Assembly (NCBI RefSeq): GCF_024198235.1
Contig: NZ_JAKCFB010000018.1
Span: 1 to 64,000 of the forward strand
DNA from: Myxococcus dinghuensis
GTDB taxonomy: Bacteria; Myxococcota; Myxococcia; Myxococcales; Myxococcaceae
DNA: 64,000 bases
Direction: 5' to 3'
A program made the translations under genes and the position numbers. Shown here piece after piece: positions 37,628 to 45,117 of this stretch. The notes beneath the pieces were generated by a model that worked only from the letters and a program-made list of their open reading frames with translations, did not search any database and had not been told where the DNA came from. The number at the start of each line of letters is the position of its first letter. Position 1 is the first letter of the stretch.

Positions 37628-37651
37628 CATCCGGATCCCCCCGTCCGGATG
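37628..37651 (+). other. Hairpin directly after the XRE gene
   Basis: CATCCGGA (37628-37635) pairs perfectly with TCCGGATG (37644-37651) across an 8-nt C-rich loop, 7 bp after the stop codon. It has no T-run, so it is probably a 3' stability structure or Rho-linked terminator, or an operator. Confidence 0.35.
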
Positions 37652-37722
37652 CAAGTCGGCACCAGGTCCTCCTGTCCTGTCCTTGACTGGACGGCAGGTT
37701 GACCAGGAAGATGGCGAAGATG

Positions 37723-37747
37723 CGCTGTGCGCTGCTCGCGCACAGCG
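37723..37747 (+). terminator. Intrinsic terminator candidate
   Basis: CGCTGTGCGC (37723-37732) pairs with GCGCACAGCG (37738-37747) across a 5-nt loop, followed by the pyrimidine tract TGCTTCCTTCTTC. It lies between the XRE gene and the lipoprotein gene, where read-through from lptD would be stopped. Confidence 0.5.
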
Positions 37748-37778
37748 TGCTTCCTTCTTCGTCAAGGAGTCTCCGCTG

Positions 37779-39317
37779 ATGCGTTCGGGTCTGGCCTCGT
37801 GGGTGGCCTTCGCGAGCATGGTGTTGTTGGCGTGCTCATCGCCGGCTCCTGCCACGCTTGAGTTCGTGGATCAGTCTCCGGCTCGACCGCGGCTGGGAGA
37901 AATCACCACGCTGCGCTTCCGCGCCGTGGATACGCGTGGCCAGGCGCAAGCCGGCACGCAAGTGCGGTTCTCGCTCCAGTCCGAGGTCCCGGGCGTGGAG
38001 CTGTCGCCGACCGAGGGGACGACCAACCCCGGCGACGGCATCGTCTCCGTGCAGGTGGTGGCCCGGGGCGGCCGTGTCGCCTCGGCGGTGGTGGTGGCCA
38101 CGGCGGGTGACGGGGCGGAGGCCAAGACGGCCATCTCGCCGGTCATCAGCTTCGCGGGCACCAACTCCAGCGCCCGCCAGCTCACCTTCCAGTGCGGTTC
38201 GTTCTCCGGTGACGGCTCCGGCGCGCACCACGCCGTCGGCGCCTGGGACGAGACGCGCAACCTCATCGCCGGCGTGAAGGTGAACTGCATCGCGCACGTG
38301 GGCGATCGCAACGGCGACGGCCTCGAGGGCGCGCAGGTGTCCTTCCTCACGGAGGCCGGCACCATCGGGCCGACGGCGACGTCCGTCACGGACGTGGTGG
38401 GCAACGCGCAGGTCCTCTACAAGACCTCGCTGCCGCTGCCGGACGACGTGGAGCCGGGGGAGTTCACCTGGACGCCCGTCAATGACGCGACCCACACGGG
38501 CGAGTACCTCGCGCCGCTGTGGATGCACCCGTTCCTGTGGGAGGTGAACCCGGTGCTGGCGTATGGCGGTGCCGCGCCGGATCCGTTCGTTCCCCGTCCG
38601 GAGCCGCGCCGCAACGACCCGCTGCGCCCCGGGAAGATCAACAACCCCCGCGACAACCTGGTCTCCATCATCGCCGTCACCACGGGCGAGGAGGCCTACG
38701 ACGACAACAACAACAACGGCCAGTGGGATCAGGGCGAGCCGTTCGAGGACCTGACCGAGCCCTTCGTCGACAACAACGACAACGGCACGTGGGACCCGCA
38801 CGAGCGCTTCGTCGACACCAACGGCGACGGCAAGTGGAACGGCAAGAACGGCCAGCACGACAGCTCCACCCTCATCTGGGTCCAGGAGCGCATCCTGTGG
38901 ACGGGCTGGCCGCACGACCGCGACCGCCCGGACACGGTGCGGCAGATCCTCCCGCTGCCCCCCGCGAACAACGTCGCCATCGCCCACTTCGGCTCGTCGC
39001 GCGCGACCTTCCTCGTGTCCGACCCCTGGTTCAACCGCATCGCGCAGAACGGCGACGGTGACGGCTGCATCGGCGGCGCCGAGGGCCCGGTGGCCATCGA
39101 GCCGTTCGCCGCGAGCAAGGCGTTCACCTACGCGTCCTACAACGTGGAGTCGTACCTCATCAAAGACGCGCACGACCCCTCGCAGGATCCGCCGCCTCCG
39201 GCGTTCAGCTCGCCCATCCCCTGGAGGGCGAACGCGTCCTGCAAGTACACTGCGGCCCAGCTGTCCGGCCATCAGGTCGTCATCGCCGCGCCGGTCGTCT
39301 CCGGCACCGTCGAGTAA
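37779..39317 (+). CDS. Lipoprotein with Ig-like domain and acidic Ca-loop-like motifs
   Basis: Protein of 512 residues of unknown function. Lipobox at the N terminus (FASMVLLACSS, Cys near residue 20). Residues about 30-130 look like a bacterial Ig-like domain (VRFSLQSEVPGVELSPTEGT), with a second such stretch at about 165-215 (VSFLTEAGTIGPTATSVTDV). Around residues 308-355 are three D-x-N-x-[DN]-G-x-W loops (DNNNNGQW, DNNDNGTW, DTNGDGKW) like EF-hand/dockerin calcium loops. Six or so Cys residues are outside the lipobox. AAGGAG lies 9 bp upstream of ATG 37779. Probably surface-exposed or periplasmic. Confidence 0.75.
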   Translation: MRSGLASWVAFASMVLLACSSPAPATLEFVDQSPARPRLGEITTLRFRAVDTRGQAQAGTQVRFSLQSEVPGVELSPTEGTTNPGDGIVSVQVVARGGRVASAVVVATAGDGAEAKTAISPVISFAGTNSSARQLTFQCGSFSGDGSGAHHAVGAWDETRNLIAGVKVNCIAHVGDRNGDGLEGAQVSFLTEAGTIGPTATSVTDVVGNAQVLYKTSLPLPDDVEPGEFTWTPVNDATHTGEYLAPLWMHPFLWEVNPVLAYGGAAPDPFVPRPEPRRNDPLRPGKINNPRDNLVSIIAVTTGEEAYDDNNNNGQWDQGEPFEDLTEPFVDNNDNGTWDPHERFVDTNGDGKWNGKNGQHDSSTLIWVQERILWTGWPHDRDRPDTVRQILPLPPANNVAIAHFGSSRATFLVSDPWFNRIAQNGDGDGCIGGAEGPVAIEPFAASKAFTYASYNVESYLIKDAHDPSQDPPPPAFSSPIPWRANASCKYTAAQLSGHQVVIAAPVVSGTVE

Positions 39318-39326
39318 TGACGGACT

Positions 39327-39370
39327 CGCGGGCTCCTGGTCCAAGTACCCATTGACCCCGGGAGCCCGCG
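39327..39370 (+). terminator. Inverted repeat after the lipoprotein gene
   Basis: CGCGGGCTCC (39327-39336) pairs perfectly with GGAGCCCGCG (39361-39370); the loop is 24 nt. It starts 10 bp after the stop codon. The right arm lies in the spacer of the promoter for the TetR gene, so terminator and promoter would overlap. Confidence 0.4.
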
Positions 39371-39380
39371 TCCGTAGGGT
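39352..39380 (+). promoter_or_regulatory. Sigma-70-like promoter of the TetR gene
   Basis: TTGACC (39352-39357) and TAGGGT (39375-39380) are separated by 17 bp. Predicted start of transcription is about 39387, inside the palindrome at 39383-39413, about 38 nt before the GTG. Confidence 0.45.
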
Positions 39381-39382
39381 CC

Positions 39383-39413
39383 GCGGCGGCTGATTGAGGA
39401 ATCAACCCGCCGC
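39383..39413 (+). promoter_or_regulatory. Operator-like palindrome upstream of the TetR gene
   Basis: GCGGCGG (39383-39389) and CCGCCGC (39407-39413) flank an inner TTGA/TCAA pair (39394-39397, 39402-39405). It sits over the predicted transcript start and 12 bp before the TetR start codon. TetR repressors usually bind such palindromes at their own promoters; that link is inferred here. Confidence 0.4.
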
Positions 39414-39424
39414 TGGAGGACGTC

Positions 39425-40138
39425 GTGGCCCAGAGCAAGACGGTGACGGAGAACGGCAGCCGCGAGAGCGAGCGCCGCCGGACCATCCTGCGGGCGGCCA
39501 TCGACGTGTTCGCCCGGAAGGGCTACCACGGGTGCCGCATCGCGGACGTGGCGAAGGAGGCCGGTGTCGCCTACGGCCTCGTCTACCACTACTTCAAGAA
39601 CAAGGATGAGCTGCTCGAGACGGTGTTCGACACCGGCTGGAGCGGCTTCGTCACGCGGGTGCGCGCGGTGGTGGAGGGGGAGGGGTCGCTCGCGCAGAAG
39701 GTGCAGGGCGTGGTCGACGTCGCCTTCGAGGCGTACCGGGTGGACCCGCGCGCGGTGAAGGTCCTCATCCTGGAGATTGCCCGCAGCCCCGCGGGCTCCC
39801 GCATCAACCGGCAGACGGCCTTCGTGGACGCCATCCGCCTGAGCTCGGAGTTGTTCGCCCAGGCGAAGGAGGCCGGCGAGCTGCGCGAGGACCTGGATCC
39901 GCTGCTGGGCTCCGCGCTGCTGTTCGGCGCCATCGAGATGGGGCTGACGGCCTTCGTGACGGGGCTGGCGGACTCGCGGGACGCGTCCGCGCTGGAGCGC
40001 GCGAAGGCGCAGATCGCCGACTCGTTCCTTCATGGCGTCCTGGCCGCCGCGTCGCCAGGCGCGGAGGCAGGCACATGGAAGCCGGAGAAGTCGTCGGAGA
40101 AGTCCGCTACGAAGTCCAAGGCGCCCAAGCGCACCTGA
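39425..40138 (+). CDS. TetR-family transcriptional regulator
   Basis: Protein of 237 residues. The N-terminal TetR HTH is clear (TILRAAIDVFARKGYHGCRI, then ADVAKEAGVAYGLVYHYFKN, about residues 18-65). The C-terminal ligand-binding domain resembles FadR/AcrR-type regulators of fatty acid metabolism. A Lys/Ser/Ala-rich tail (residues about 215-237) overlaps the next gene. GGAGG lies 5 bp before the GTG. It is directly followed by an enoyl-CoA hydratase gene that it probably controls. Confidence 0.9.
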   Translation: MAQSKTVTENGSRESERRRTILRAAIDVFARKGYHGCRIADVAKEAGVAYGLVYHYFKNKDELLETVFDTGWSGFVTRVRAVVEGEGSLAQKVQGVVDVAFEAYRVDPRAVKVLILEIARSPAGSRINRQTAFVDAIRLSSELFAQAKEAGELREDLDPLLGSALLFGAIEMGLTAFVTGLADSRDASALERAKAQIADSFLHGVLAAASPGAEAGTWKPEKSSEKSATKSKAPKRT

Positions 40139-40869
40139 CCATCGACAGGCCCCGGGCGCGCAACGCCCTGTCGCCGTCGGTGGTGAAGGCGCTGGTGGAG
40201 GGCCTGGAGCGCGCGGACGCGGACCCCGCGGTGCGCGTGGTGGTGCTCACCGGCGCGGGCGAGAAGGTCTTCTGCGCGGGAGGCGACCTGGGGCAGATGA
40301 CGGGGGACGGGGGCTTCCTCTCCACCCACGAGGGGCGCCGCTCCTACGGCAAGCTGCTCGCCCGGTTCCAGGAGGTGCGCAAGCCCACGGTGGCGCGCGT
40401 CAATGGCCACGCGCTGGCCGGCGGCATGGGCCTGGTGCTCGCGTGCGACCTGGCGGTGATGGTGGAGGGCGCGGACCTGGGCACGCCCGAAATCGACGTG
40501 GGCTTGTTCCCCATGATGATGATGGCGCTCCTGCAGCGGCACGTGGGCCGCAAGCGCGCGCTGGAGCTGGTGCTCACCGGGGATCGTCTCCCGGCGCGCG
40601 AGGCGCTGGCGCTGGGCATCGTCAACCGCGTGGTGCCCGCGGCGGAGCTGGACGGCGCCGTGGCGGCACTGGCGGGGAAGCTGGCCGGCAAGAGCCAGGC
40701 GGTGCTCGCGCTGGGACGCCGCGCCTACTTCACCGCGGAGGACCTGCCGCTGCCCGCGGCGCTGGAGTTCCTCGCGTCGCAACTGTCGCTCAACGTGCTC
40801 GCGGACGACGCGGGCGAGGGCGTGGCGGCGTTCATGGAGAAGCGCCCGCCCAAGTGGAACGACCGCTGA
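40075..40869 (+). CDS. Enoyl-CoA hydratase/isomerase
   Basis: Crotonase-fold protein of 264 residues. The oxyanion motif is KVFCAGGDLGQMTGDGGFLS, then VARVNGHALAGGMGLVLACD, then EIDVGLFPMMMMALLQRHVG (catalytic Glu/Asp region). This resembles short-chain enoyl-CoA hydratases of fatty acid or amino acid breakdown. The C terminus has FMEKRPPKW, typical of the family. ATG 40075 overlaps the TetR coding region by 64 bp in another frame and has GGAGG 7 bp upstream; the fold begins within the first ten residues, so the overlap is real or only slightly shorter. Confidence 0.88.
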   Translation: MEAGEVVGEVRYEVQGAQAHLTIDRPRARNALSPSVVKALVEGLERADADPAVRVVVLTGAGEKVFCAGGDLGQMTGDGGFLSTHEGRRSYGKLLARFQEVRKPTVARVNGHALAGGMGLVLACDLAVMVEGADLGTPEIDVGLFPMMMMALLQRHVGRKRALELVLTGDRLPAREALALGIVNRVVPAAELDGAVAALAGKLAGKSQAVLALGRRAYFTAEDLPLPAALEFLASQLSLNVLADDAGEGVAAFMEKRPPKWNDR

Positions 40870-40870
40870 G

Positions 40871-40890
40871 GCGGCGCGTCACGGCGCCGC
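40871..40890. terminator. Hairpin between convergent genes
   Basis: GCGGCGC (40871-40877) pairs with GCGCCGC (40884-40890) across 6 nt, covering the stop of the M23 gene and lying 1 bp after the stop of the hydratase gene. No T-run is present on either side. Confidence 0.4.
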
Positions 40891-41874
40891 GAGGCCGGCG
40901 GAGTCGCCGCTGGCCATGGCGGGCGGAGCGGACGACGGGAAGAAGTCGAGCTTCAGCAGCGACTCGCCGTCCACCCACATCCCATCCACCTTCACGCCCC
41001 AGTGGAGGTGCGGGCCGGTGACGCGGCCGGTGCTGCCCACCAGGCCCAGCCGCTCGCCCTGCTTCACCTTCATGCCCTGCTTCACCAGGATGCGCGACAG
41101 GTGGAAGTACGACGTGTACAGCCCGCCGCCGTGGTGGACGATGACGGTGCGGCCCGCGGAGTAGTTGTCGCGCGCCATCACCACCGTGCCCTCGTTCGCC
41201 GCGGCCACCGGTGTGCCCGGATCTCCGTCGATGTCCACGCCGAAGTGCTGGCTGGACAGCTTCCCGTTGAAGGTGCGCTTGTCGCCGAAGGGCGCGGTGA
41301 TGCGGTCCTGTCGCGGCCACGCGAAGTTGCGCGAGAACATGGGCGCGGCGAACGGCTGCGCGAAGGCCACCGCGAAGGCCTTGCGGTCCGCCGCCATGCG
41401 CGCCTTCACGGACGCGGGCGGCTCCACGTACTTGCCGGACACCTTCAGCTCGCGCGACGGATAGCCCGGCTCCACCACGTCCAGCGTCCCCGTGAGGACG
41501 ACGGGAAGCTCGCCGGCCACCTTCGGCGCCGCCACCGTCACCGCGGCCTGGCCCGCCTGCATCTCCACGGGCAGGCCCGTCAGCGCGACGAAGCCCTCGC
41601 CCCACGGGAAGAAGCGCAGGGGCTTGCCCGCCAGCGTGCCCTGCGGAAGCTCTCCCACGCCCCGCACCTCGACGAGCACCGGATCCCCCGGACGCGCGGA
41701 CCCCGGCTGCAGGGTGAGGAGCGGGCGCGTCGTCCGTCCCGTGCGCGACTCCACCGGCGGCGCCGCCAGGGCCGCTGTCGGTTCGGCGGCCCGGGCCTTC
41801 GCACCGACAGCGAGCAGCGAGAGCAGGAGGCAGGTCGGAGCGGAATACTTCCGGCGGGCGGGATGCGCGGGCAT
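40879..41874 (-). CDS. M23-family metallopeptidase (LytM-like), exported
   Basis: Protein of 331 residues. Signal peptide at about 1-30 (CLLLSLLAVGAKARAAEP). An all-beta N-terminal region (about 45-165) precedes the M23 domain. The zinc ligands lie in SQHFGVDIDGDPGTPV (HxxxD) and TGPHLHWGVKVDG (HxH), with AANEGTVVMARDNYSAGRTV and KQGERLGLVGSTGRVT typical. It should cut peptidoglycan cross-links or act with an amidase in cell division or sporulation. ATG 41874 is preceded only by a weak AAGAAG. Confidence 0.9.
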   Translation of the reverse strand: MPAHPARRKYSAPTCLLLSLLAVGAKARAAEPTAALAAPPVESRTGRTTRPLLTLQPGSARPGDPVLVEVRGVGELPQGTLAGKPLRFFPWGEGFVALTGLPVEMQAGQAAVTVAAPKVAGELPVVLTGTLDVVEPGYPSRELKVSGKYVEPPASVKARMAADRKAFAVAFAQPFAAPMFSRNFAWPRQDRITAPFGDKRTFNGKLSSQHFGVDIDGDPGTPVAAANEGTVVMARDNYSAGRTVIVHHGGGLYTSYFHLSRILVKQGMKVKQGERLGLVGSTGRVTGPHLHWGVKVDGMWVDGESLLKLDFFPSSAPPAMASGDSAGLAAP

Positions 41875-42190
41875 GGGCGCTTCTTTACACCATGAATTCC
41901 TCCACTCTTCCCAGTGTGTGGATGCGGGCGCGCCGCATGCCTGGCCCCACTGCCCGAAGCGCACGCCGGCCCGTCCGCCGCCCCAGGCCGCCCGCCCGCA
42001 CGGCGAGGGAGCGGCGCGCGCCTGACTTCGTGGGGATTCGGACGTCTCCGCGTCGCGAAGGCCCGTCCGCCGGCTCGTGGGGCAGGCGACCGGGCCCCGT
42101 GCCCGGCGTCGGGCGACGTCAAGGCGTACCGGCGCGCCGCCGCGCTCCCTAGCTTCTCTCCGGACCCGATGACCCAAGGGAGATTTGCGG
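41875..42190. other. 316-bp divergent intergenic region
   Basis: Separates the M23 gene from the gene at 42191. It begins AT-rich for this genome (TTTACACCATGAATTCC near 41885) and then turns very GC-rich. A CTAGCTT box near 42149-42155 lies about 36 bp before the downstream start and could be a -10 region. No RNA gene, operator pair or credible coding frame was found; the open frames here have no ribosome-binding site or family features. Confidence 0.4.
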
Positions 42191-42727
42191 ATGCCTCGTC
42201 CCTACAGCTTCGACCATTTCCAGGTGCCGAAGACGCTGCCGCAGAGCCGGAGCATGCGCCGCCGGGACAAGGAGCGCCTCGCCCAGTCGCGGAGCCACCC
42301 GCCCGCGGCCCGCGAGGAGGGCGTCCACTACGGCAAGCCCTTCTCGGAGACGGAGGAGTACTACCAGGCGCGGCAGATGGAGGCGGAGCTCGAGGAACTC
42401 GCGCGCCCGGAGCCGGACCGCAAGTTCGCGCACGGCCCCGCCCCCGGCGGCTCGCGCCCGACGCGCAAGGCGGACAAGGTCGAGCGGCGCGCCCGTCCGG
42501 CCCCCGCGCCCGTCGTCGGCGGCACGACACCCATCGGCGCGTTGCCGCCCACGCGTGAGCAGCCGCCGCGCGGCCGGCTGCCGGACCTCATCGACGAGGC
42601 GGGGCGGCAGCTCCAGACGCTGCGGGGCGGCCTGGGAGACGCCGCGAAGGCGATGGCCCGGCTGGCGACGCTGCCCCTGGAGGTGGTGCGCCTGGCGGCC
42701 CGTCGCCTCAATCCCCTCCATGGGTGA
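42191..42727 (+). CDS. Hypothetical protein, charged and Pro-rich
   Basis: Protein of 178 residues with no recognised family. The N-terminal 80 residues are rich in Arg/Glu/Gln and predicted helical (SRSMRRRDKERLAQSRSHPP, EETEEYYQARQMEAELEEL-like). A Pro/Arg/Lys linker is followed by an amphipathic C-terminal helix (LIDEAGRQLQTLRGGLGDAA, then MARLATLPLEVVRLAARRLN). AAGGGAG lies 8 bp before the ATG, which supports this start. It is followed after 9 bp by the endonuclease-like gene. Confidence 0.65.
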   Translation: MPRPYSFDHFQVPKTLPQSRSMRRRDKERLAQSRSHPPAAREEGVHYGKPFSETEEYYQARQMEAELEELARPEPDRKFAHGPAPGGSRPTRKADKVERRARPAPAPVVGGTTPIGALPPTREQPPRGRLPDLIDEAGRQLQTLRGGLGDAAKAMARLATLPLEVVRLAARRLNPLHG

Positions 42728-42736
42728 GTCCACCGC

Positions 42737-43501
42737 GTGGAGCTGACACTCGTCTCGTACAACATCCACAGCGGCATCGGGACGGATGGCCGGTTCGACC
42801 TGGACCGCGTGGGGGGAGTGCTCCACGAGGTGGGCGCGGACATCGTCGCCCTCCAGGAGGTGGGTGACTTCCGCGGGCGCACCGCGCGGGAGGACCAGCC
42901 CGAGCACCTGGCGCGGATGCTCGGCATGCACATGGCGTTCGGCCCCAACGTCGTGCTCAACGGACGCAGGTACGGCAACGCCATCCTCACGCGCCTGCCC
43001 ATCCTCCACTCGAAGAACTACGACCTGAGCGTGGGCCGGCGCGAGCCCCGGGGCGCGCTGCGCTGCGACCTCGACCTGGGCGACGGCCAGCAGCTCCACG
43101 TCTTCTCGCTCCACCTGGGCCTGCGCGTGTCCGAACGGCGGCGGCAGGAGGCGCTCCTGCTCGGCTCGGACATCCTCCGGGACGCCGTGCGCAAGGACCC
43201 GGCCGTGGTGTGCGGGGACTTCAACTACTGGGGGAACGGGGCGGTGCCCTCCCTGGTGCGCAAGGCCATCCACGACGCCGCGCTGGCGCTGCACGCCCCC
43301 GCGCGCACCTACCCCACGCGCGTGCCGCTGTTGCGCCTGGACCGCATCTACGTGGATTCGGGGGTCCGCCCCCTCGCGATTTTTCCGCACCGCACGCCCC
43401 TCAGCCGGGTGGCGTCGGACCATCTGCCCCTGGTGCTGCGCTTCGAGGCGCCCATCGCGGTGGCGGCCCCCCTCTCCGCGCCCGTGCAGCTCATCGGTTA
43501 G
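42737..43501 (+). CDS. Endonuclease/exonuclease/phosphatase family protein
   Basis: Protein of 254 residues. Metal and catalytic residues are in LVSYNIHSGIGTDGRFDLDR (Asn), DIVALQEVGDFRG (Glu), FSLHLGLRVSERR (His), VVCGDFNYWGNGAV (Asp, Asn) and SRVASDHLPLVLRF (Asp-His at the C terminus). This is the EEP fold shared by exonuclease III, sphingomyelinases and synaptojanin-like phosphatases. No signal peptide, so a cytoplasmic nuclease or phosphatase is likely; substrate not assignable. Confidence 0.85.
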   Translation: MELTLVSYNIHSGIGTDGRFDLDRVGGVLHEVGADIVALQEVGDFRGRTAREDQPEHLARMLGMHMAFGPNVVLNGRRYGNAILTRLPILHSKNYDLSVGRREPRGALRCDLDLGDGQQLHVFSLHLGLRVSERRRQEALLLGSDILRDAVRKDPAVVCGDFNYWGNGAVPSLVRKAIHDAALALHAPARTYPTRVPLLRLDRIYVDSGVRPLAIFPHRTPLSRVASDHLPLVLRFEAPIAVAAPLSAPVQLIG

Positions 43502-43644
43502 CCTGGGGCCACCGGCGGGCGCGTTGAATGGCCGACGCTTGCGGCCGCCGGACAGAAGTTCCGGGAGCGGAGGTTGTCCTGGAGGGCAGGGGTGCCTAGG
43601 TTGGCGCCACTTCTGTGAGGACGTGAGCGCTGGCCGGAGAAGGC

Positions 43645-44106
43645 ATGCACGTGGGGAGCGAACAGACGGAGCGCGGGATCGCCGCGCTCGTCGGCCGCAT
43701 GGCGGACAGCTTCAGCCGTCTGGTGACGCAGCATCTTCAGCTCGCGCGCCTGGAGCTCACGGAGGACGTGAAGTCCATGGGCATGAACGTGGCGATGATC
43801 GCCGCCTTCGTGCCCTTCATCCTGGTGGGCTACGCCTTCCTCTGCGGCGCGCTGGCGGCGGTGCTGGCGCCGTGGCTGGGGTGGGCCGGCGCGCTGGGCG
43901 CGGTGGGCCTGCTCAACCTCGTGGGCGGGGGCGGCGGGGTGGGGTGGGCGCTGCACCGGCTCAAGACGCGCCGGGTGATGGACGACACGACGGACGAGCT
44001 GTCCCGTAGCATGGCCGCGCTGACCTCGGCCGCGCCGGTGCCCGTGGGCAACACCCTCCAGGGCGCGCAGCGGCCACTGTTCAAGGAGTCCCCGAATGGG
44101 CGCTAG
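43645..44106 (+). CDS. Putative phage-holin-superfamily (holin-X) membrane protein
   Basis: Protein of 153 residues. An amphipathic N-terminal helix (RMADSFSRLVTQHLQLARLE) is followed by two transmembrane segments (about 50-72 and 78-98, MNVAMIAAFVPFILVGYAFL and the Gly-rich second segment ending GGGGGVGW) and a charged tail. The plan matches the holin-X superfamily (PF07332), which in non-phage contexts is an envelope-stress protein of unknown role. GGAGAAGG precedes the ATG. It is the first of five consecutive small membrane-protein genes and overlaps the next by 11 bp. Confidence 0.75.
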   Translation: MHVGSEQTERGIAALVGRMADSFSRLVTQHLQLARLELTEDVKSMGMNVAMIAAFVPFILVGYAFLCGALAAVLAPWLGWAGALGAVGLLNLVGGGGGVGWALHRLKTRRVMDDTTDELSRSMAALTSAAPVPVGNTLQGAQRPLFKESPNGR

Positions 44107-44317
44107 CAACGGACATCCCAAGCCCGTCACCCCGCGCACCAGCGCCATGCTGCGCGCGGACATCGAGCGCACCCGCGCGGAGCTGGCCACGTCGGTGAGC
44201 GCGCTGCGCGAGGAGGTCGCCGTCGCGGCCGACTGGCGCGAGTGGGTGCGCCGCCATCCCTATACGTGCGTGGGCGCGGCGCTCGCGGTGGGCTATCTGC
44301 TGGGCTCGCGGCGCTGA
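44096..44317 (+). CDS. DUF3618-type small membrane protein
   Basis: Protein of 73 residues. The segment LRADIERTRAELATSVSALR is the DUF3618 signature helix, followed by EWVRRHPYTCVGAALAVGYL and a terminal LGSRR. The C-terminal Gly-zipper segment with an Arg-Arg end resembles that of the ElaB/YqjD (DUF883) proteins, which are inner-membrane, ribosome-associated stress proteins in E. coli. No enzymatic motif. Its start lies inside the previous gene. Confidence 0.75.
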   Translation: MGASNGHPKPVTPRTSAMLRADIERTRAELATSVSALREEVAVAADWREWVRRHPYTCVGAALAVGYLLGSRR

Positions 44318-44371
44318 GGCGCGGCCCGGACGGTTTTCGACGAACGCTTTCGATTGAAGGAGACGCATTTC

Positions 44372-44572
44372 ATGGACGTGAACGCACAGCAGATGGCCGA
44401 CCGGGCCCGGCAGTTCCAGGATCGGGTGGTGCCGCAGATCGACGAGGCCCGGCAGAACCTGGTCGACATGAACAACCGCGTGGTGAGCTTCATCCGGGCC
44501 AACCCCGGCACGTGCCTGCTGGGCGCGGTGGCGGTGGGCTTCCTCATCGGCCGCATTGCGTCGCGCCGCTAG
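44372..44572 (+). CDS. Small membrane protein with C-terminal Gly-zipper anchor
   Basis: Protein of 66 residues. An N-terminal amphipathic helix (QQMADRARQFQDRVVPQIDE) is followed by FIRANPGTCLLGAVAVGFLI and GRIASRR. The end matches the ElaB/YqjD tail pattern (ENPWTGVG...LSRR in YqjD). AAGGAG lies about 10 bp before ATG 44372, which decides it over an in-frame TTG at 44354. Function unknown; the neighbours share the same architecture. Confidence 0.7.
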   Translation: MDVNAQQMADRARQFQDRVVPQIDEARQNLVDMNNRVVSFIRANPGTCLLGAVAVGFLIGRIASRR

Positions 44573-44608
44573 CACGTCCGACGCGGACGAACACGAGAGA
44601 GGGCATTC

Positions 44609-45058
44609 ATGGCGAACTATCCAGGGGCGACTGGCAATGGCGACTCCCCGGGCCGCGAGCGCGACGCCGACGCGGGCTTCGGTCAGCGGGTGGACCAGTT
44701 GGGCTCGGAGGCGCAGCAGTTGTTCACCGACGCGCGCGGGGCGATGGAGGACCTGGGGCAGACCCTGGACCTGCGGGGCCGCGTCGAGCGCAATCCCTAC
44801 GGGATGATGGTGGCCGCGCTGGGCGTGGGCTACGTGCTGGGCGGTGGGCTCTTCACGCCGCTGACGGCGCGTGTCCTCCGGCTGGGGGTGCGGCTGGCCG
44901 CGCTCCCCTTCGTGAAGGACGAACTGCTCGGCATGGCCGAAGCCGCCTTCCAGGGCTACCAGACGGGCCGGGGTGGCTTCACCCACCCCCCGCACCGCGA
45001 GGGCACCGCGTCCGCGGACGCCAACGCCGCCGGCATTCCGCGGCCTCCTTCCTACTAG
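44609..45058 (+). CDS. Small membrane protein of the same Gly-zipper series
   Basis: Protein of 149 residues. A hydrophilic N terminus (GQRVDQLGSEAQQLFTDARG) leads to NPYGMMVAALGVGYVLGGGL, then a second amphipathic or membrane helix (TARVLRLGVRLAALPFVKDE), and a Gly/Pro/His-rich tail. The NPY-G zipper matches its two upstream neighbours. It is larger than they are. No known enzyme domain. Confidence 0.65.
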   Translation: MANYPGATGNGDSPGRERDADAGFGQRVDQLGSEAQQLFTDARGAMEDLGQTLDLRGRVERNPYGMMVAALGVGYVLGGGLFTPLTARVLRLGVRLAALPFVKDELLGMAEAAFQGYQTGRGGFTHPPHREGTASADANAAGIPRPPSY

Positions 45059-45117
45059 CGAGCGGCGACGCTCGCGTTCCTCCTCCCACCCCAACACCGT
45101 CAACTCCGGAGTCCCCA

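Noticed and set aside
41892..42152. 86-residue frame in the 316-bp intergenic region
   Set aside because: Arg/Pro-rich, no ribosome-binding site, no family features; treated as noncoding.
43532..43550. TGGCCGACGCTTGC upstream of the holin-X-like gene as a sigma-54 promoter
   Set aside because: The GG-to-GC spacing is one base short, which such promoters do not tolerate.
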